The notes under the pieces were generated by a model. That model was not told the DNA's origin, made no database searches, and saw nothing but the letters and a program-made list of their open reading frames with translations. Shown in pieces: positions 13,387-15,255 of a DNA stretch of 15,255 nucleotides (within the stretch, counting starts at the first letter, position 1; each line of letters opens with the position of its first letter). The stretch comes from an uncultured Bacteroides sp. (GTDB lineage: Bacteria; Bacteroidota; Bacteroidia; Bacteroidales; Bacteroidaceae). A program made the translations under genes and the position numbers. The DNA is taken from assembly GCF_910586915.1 (NCBI RefSeq), contig NZ_CAJULN010000056.1:1-15255 (forward strand), given 5' to 3'.

Positions 13387-15078
13387 TTAGTCAGTCATCA
13401 GTTTTCTGTAACGAACGCGTTTCGGTTCTTCATTTCCCAAACGTTTCAGTTTATTTTCTTCATATTCTGAATAAGAGCCTTCAAAATAAAAGACATTGGA
13501 ATCTCCTTCGAAAGCCAGGATATGCGTACAGATACGGTCAAGGAACCAACGGTCGTGGGAAATAACGACTGCGCAACCGGCAAAATCTTCCAGACCTTCT
13601 TCCAGTGCACGCAATGTATTCACGTCGATATCATTGGTCGGCTCATCGAGCAACAGCACATTCCCTTCCTCTTTCAAAGCCATCGCCAAGTGCAAACGGT
13701 TTCTTTCACCACCGGAAAGGACTCCGCAGAGTTTCTCTTGGTCACTACCGGAGAAATTAAAACGGGAAAGGTAAGCACGGGCATTCACATCACGGCCACC
13801 CATACGAATCAATTCATTACCGCCGGAGATAACCTGATAAACGCTCTTGTTGGGGTCAATATCGCGGTGTTGCTGGTCTACATAGGCCACCTTCACCGTC
13901 TCTCCTACCTCAAATTCGCCTTTATCTACCGATTCCAACCCCATAATCAGGCGGAACAAGGTAGTTTTTCCCGCACCGTTAGGACCGATTACTCCTACAA
14001 TACCGTTGGGCGGAAGCATGAAATTCAAGTCGTCAAAAAGAAGTTTGTCGCCGTAGGCTTTAGCCACAGATTTGGCTTCAATCACTTTATTACCCAAACG
14101 AGGACCATTCGGAATAAATATTTCGAGTTTCTCCTCTTTCTCCTTCACGTCTTCATTCAGCAATTTGTCATACGAATTAAGACGTGCTTTTCCCTTCGCC
14201 TGACGGGCTTTTGGAGCCATACGCACCCACTCCAACTCACGTTCCAATGTTTTACGACGTTTGCTGGCCGTTTTCTCTTCCATCTCCATACGCTTGGTTT
14301 TCTGTTCCAGCCAAGAGGAGTAATTGCCCTTCCACGGAATACCTTCTCCCCGATCGAGCTCAAGAATCCATCCGGCAACGTGGTCAAGGAAATAACGGTC
14401 GTGGGTTACAGCAATAACCGTTCCTTCATATTGCTGCAAGTGTTGTTCCAGCCAGTCGATAGATTCTGCATCCAAGTGGTTGGTAGGTTCGTCAAGCAAT
14501 AGAATATCAGGTTTCTGCAACAGCAGACGGCAAAGAGCCACACGACGACGCTCACCCCCCGAAAGATTTACAACCGGCTGGTCTTCCGGCGGACAACGAA
14601 GGGCATCCATTGCCCGTTCCAATTTACTGTCAAGGTTCCATGCATCTGTTGCGTCAATAATATCCTGCAATTCACCTTGACGGGTAAAGAGAGCATCCAT
14701 CTTATCTTGGTCTTCATAATACTCCGGCAAACCGAATTTCTGATTGATTTCTTCGTATTCCGTAAGTGCGTCAACAATAGGTTGCACACCTTCCATCACT
14801 ACTTCCTTTACCGTTTTTGTGTCGTCCAGATAAGGTTCCTGTGCCAAGTAACCCACCGAATATCCGGGAGAGAATACAACTTCCCCCTGATAAGATTTCT
14901 CCAAACCTGCAATAATCTTCAATAAAGTAGACTTACCGGAACCGTTCAAACCGATAATTCCGATTTTTGCACCATAGAAGAAAGAGAGGTAAATGTCTTT
15001 GAGCACATTCTTATTCGGAGTGAACGCTTTACTCACTCCAACCATTGAGAAGATAATTTTTTTATCGTCAGTAGCCAT
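13387..15078 (-). CDS. ettA: energy-dependent translational throttle protein EttA (ABC-F)
   Basis: A 563-residue ABC-F ATPase that binds the ribosomal E site and gates entry into the elongation cycle according to the ATP/ADP level. Two ABC domains are seen. Domain 1 has Walker A GLNGSGKST (43-51), signature LSGGERRRVAL (172-182) and Walker B ILLLDEPTNHLD (192-203). Domain 2 has GPNGAGKTT (365-373), LSGGERNRLHLA (454-465) and VLLLDEPTNDID (474-485). The interdomain linker (about 255-325, rich in K, R and E, with ELEWVRMAPKARQAKGKARL) and the conserved GEGIPWKGNYSSWLEQK segment follow E. coli EttA (555 residues) closely, which favours EttA over Uup, YbiT or resistance ABC-F proteins. There is no membrane domain, as expected. 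The ATG at 15078 is the natural start, with a -7 box TATCTTTG 31 bases upstream. It is convergent with the Omp85-type gene and divergent from tRNA-Lys. Confidence 0.96.
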   Translation of the reverse strand: MATDDKKIIFSMVGVSKAFTPNKNVLKDIYLSFFYGAKIGIIGLNGSGKSTLLKIIAGLEKSYQGEVVFSPGYSVGYLAQEPYLDDTKTVKEVVMEGVQPIVDALTEYEEINQKFGLPEYYEDQDKMDALFTRQGELQDIIDATDAWNLDSKLERAMDALRCPPEDQPVVNLSGGERRRVALCRLLLQKPDILLLDEPTNHLDAESIDWLEQHLQQYEGTVIAVTHDRYFLDHVAGWILELDRGEGIPWKGNYSSWLEQKTKRMEMEEKTASKRRKTLERELEWVRMAPKARQAKGKARLNSYDKLLNEDVKEKEEKLEIFIPNGPRLGNKVIEAKSVAKAYGDKLLFDDLNFMLPPNGIVGVIGPNGAGKTTLFRLIMGLESVDKGEFEVGETVKVAYVDQQHRDIDPNKSVYQVISGGNELIRMGGRDVNARAYLSRFNFSGSDQEKLCGVLSGGERNRLHLAMALKEEGNVLLLDEPTNDIDVNTLRALEEGLEDFAGCAVVISHDRWFLDRICTHILAFEGDSNVFYFEGSYSEYEENKLKRLGNEEPKRVRYRKLMTD

Positions 15079-15109
15079 ATATTAATAATGTATATTGTTG
15101 ATAATGGCA

Positions 15110-15117
15110 CAAAGATA
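15110..15117 (-). promoter_or_regulatory. -7 box TATCTTTG of ettA
   Basis: The minus-strand TATCTTTG matches TAnnTTTG exactly and lies 31 bases upstream of the ettA ATG, predicting a leader of roughly 25-30 bases. No clear TTTG is present at -33 spacing. Confidence 0.55.
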
Positions 15118-15136
15118 AGAAAAATGTTTGAAATCT

Positions 15137-15167
15137 TTTGGAGTTATGAAAAAATGTTCTACCTTTG
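15137..15167 (+). promoter_or_regulatory. Bacteroides consensus promoter of tRNA-Lys
   Basis: TTTG (15137-15140), a 19-base spacer, and TACCTTTG (15160-15167) give a full match to the Bacteroides primary sigma consensus TTTG-N19-21-TAnnTTTG. The mature tRNA begins 33 bases after the -7 box. This is the best promoter in the window. Confidence 0.8.
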
Positions 15168-15200
15168 CACCCGCATTCGAAAAGAAAGCACACAAGGATT

Positions 15201-15255
15201 GATTCGCTAGCTCAGCAGGTAGAGCACAACACTTTTAATGTTGGGGTCCTGGGTT
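15201..15255 (+). tRNA. tRNA-Lys (anticodon TTT), 3' end cut by window edge
   Basis: The first 55 bases of a tRNA are visible: acceptor strand GATTCGC, bases 8-9 TA, D arm GCTC/GAGC with loop AGCAGGTA, anticodon stem CAACA/TGTTG closing the loop CTTTTAA with anticodon TTT at 15234-15236, the variable region, and the first half of the T stem, CTGGG, then TT. TTT reads AAA and AAG lysine codons. The remaining ~18 bases and any 3' CCA lie beyond the window. Confidence 0.95.

Noticed and set aside
13522..14502. 326-codon plus-strand frame opposite ettA
   Set aside because: It is antisense to EttA, including its Walker and signature motifs, with no domain or promoter of its own.
13387..15078. ABC-F antibiotic-resistance protein
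   Set aside because: The linker, the GEGIPWKGNYSSWLEQK segment and full-length similarity point to housekeeping EttA.

Overview
The window looks like chromosomal core DNA from a Bacteroides-type member of the Bacteroidales. The evidence is the repeated TAnnTTTG (-7) promoter box, once with a perfectly spaced TTTG (-33) box; the near absence of strong Shine-Dalgarno sites; a six-gene Na+-translocating NADH:quinone reductase operon; a short phosphoglycerate dehydrogenase with lysine at the usual catalytic histidine; and POTRA-less Omp85-type and secreted C1B peptidase genes. No phage, transposase, CRISPR array or plasmid function was seen.

Layout. (1) Positions 1-2571, minus strand: a serine-biosynthesis operon read serC, serA, then a DUF1015 gene cut by the left edge, with gaps of 20 and 13 bases. 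A promoter candidate lies at 2624-2654. (2) 2572-2921: an AT-rich gene-free stretch ending in a perfect 20-bp inverted repeat. (3) 2922-4256, minus: a DbpA-like DEAD-box RNA helicase whose only visible -7 box nearly touches its start codon. (4) 4383-10338, minus: nqrA-nqrB-nqrC-nqrD-nqrE-nqrF, a complete Na+-pumping respiratory complex, with its own -7 box upstream and a GC-rich terminator after nqrF. (5) 10507-11901, minus: a C1B (bleomycin hydrolase/PepC-type) cysteine peptidase with a signal peptide, followed by its own terminator. (6) 12057-13250, plus: a small outer-membrane barrel of the Omp85 superfamily, divergent from the peptidase, with a strong terminator. (7) 13387-15078, minus: the ABC-F translation factor EttA. 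(8) 15201 to the right edge, plus: tRNA-Lys(TTT), with an excellent Bacteroides promoter.

How the genes work together. SerC and SerA supply two of the three steps from 3-phosphoglycerate to serine; no phosphatase (SerB) gene is in view. The DUF1015 partner is the least understood member of that operon. The NQR subunits carry all expected cofactor ligands: the NqrF 2Fe-2S cysteines, the NqrD/NqrE intramembrane cysteine pairs, and FMN-threonines in NqrB and NqrC. The NqrB and NqrC attachment motifs each depart by one residue from the usual flavin-transferase pattern. EttA, the DbpA-like helicase and tRNA-Lys all concern translation but appear to be separate transcription units.

Nothing here amounts to a clearly new system. 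The most interesting points are the DUF1015-serine link, the lysine-type SerA, the possible leaderless helicase mRNA, the heptad repeats inside the nqr operon, and the two exported-protein genes reading away from a shared intergenic region.
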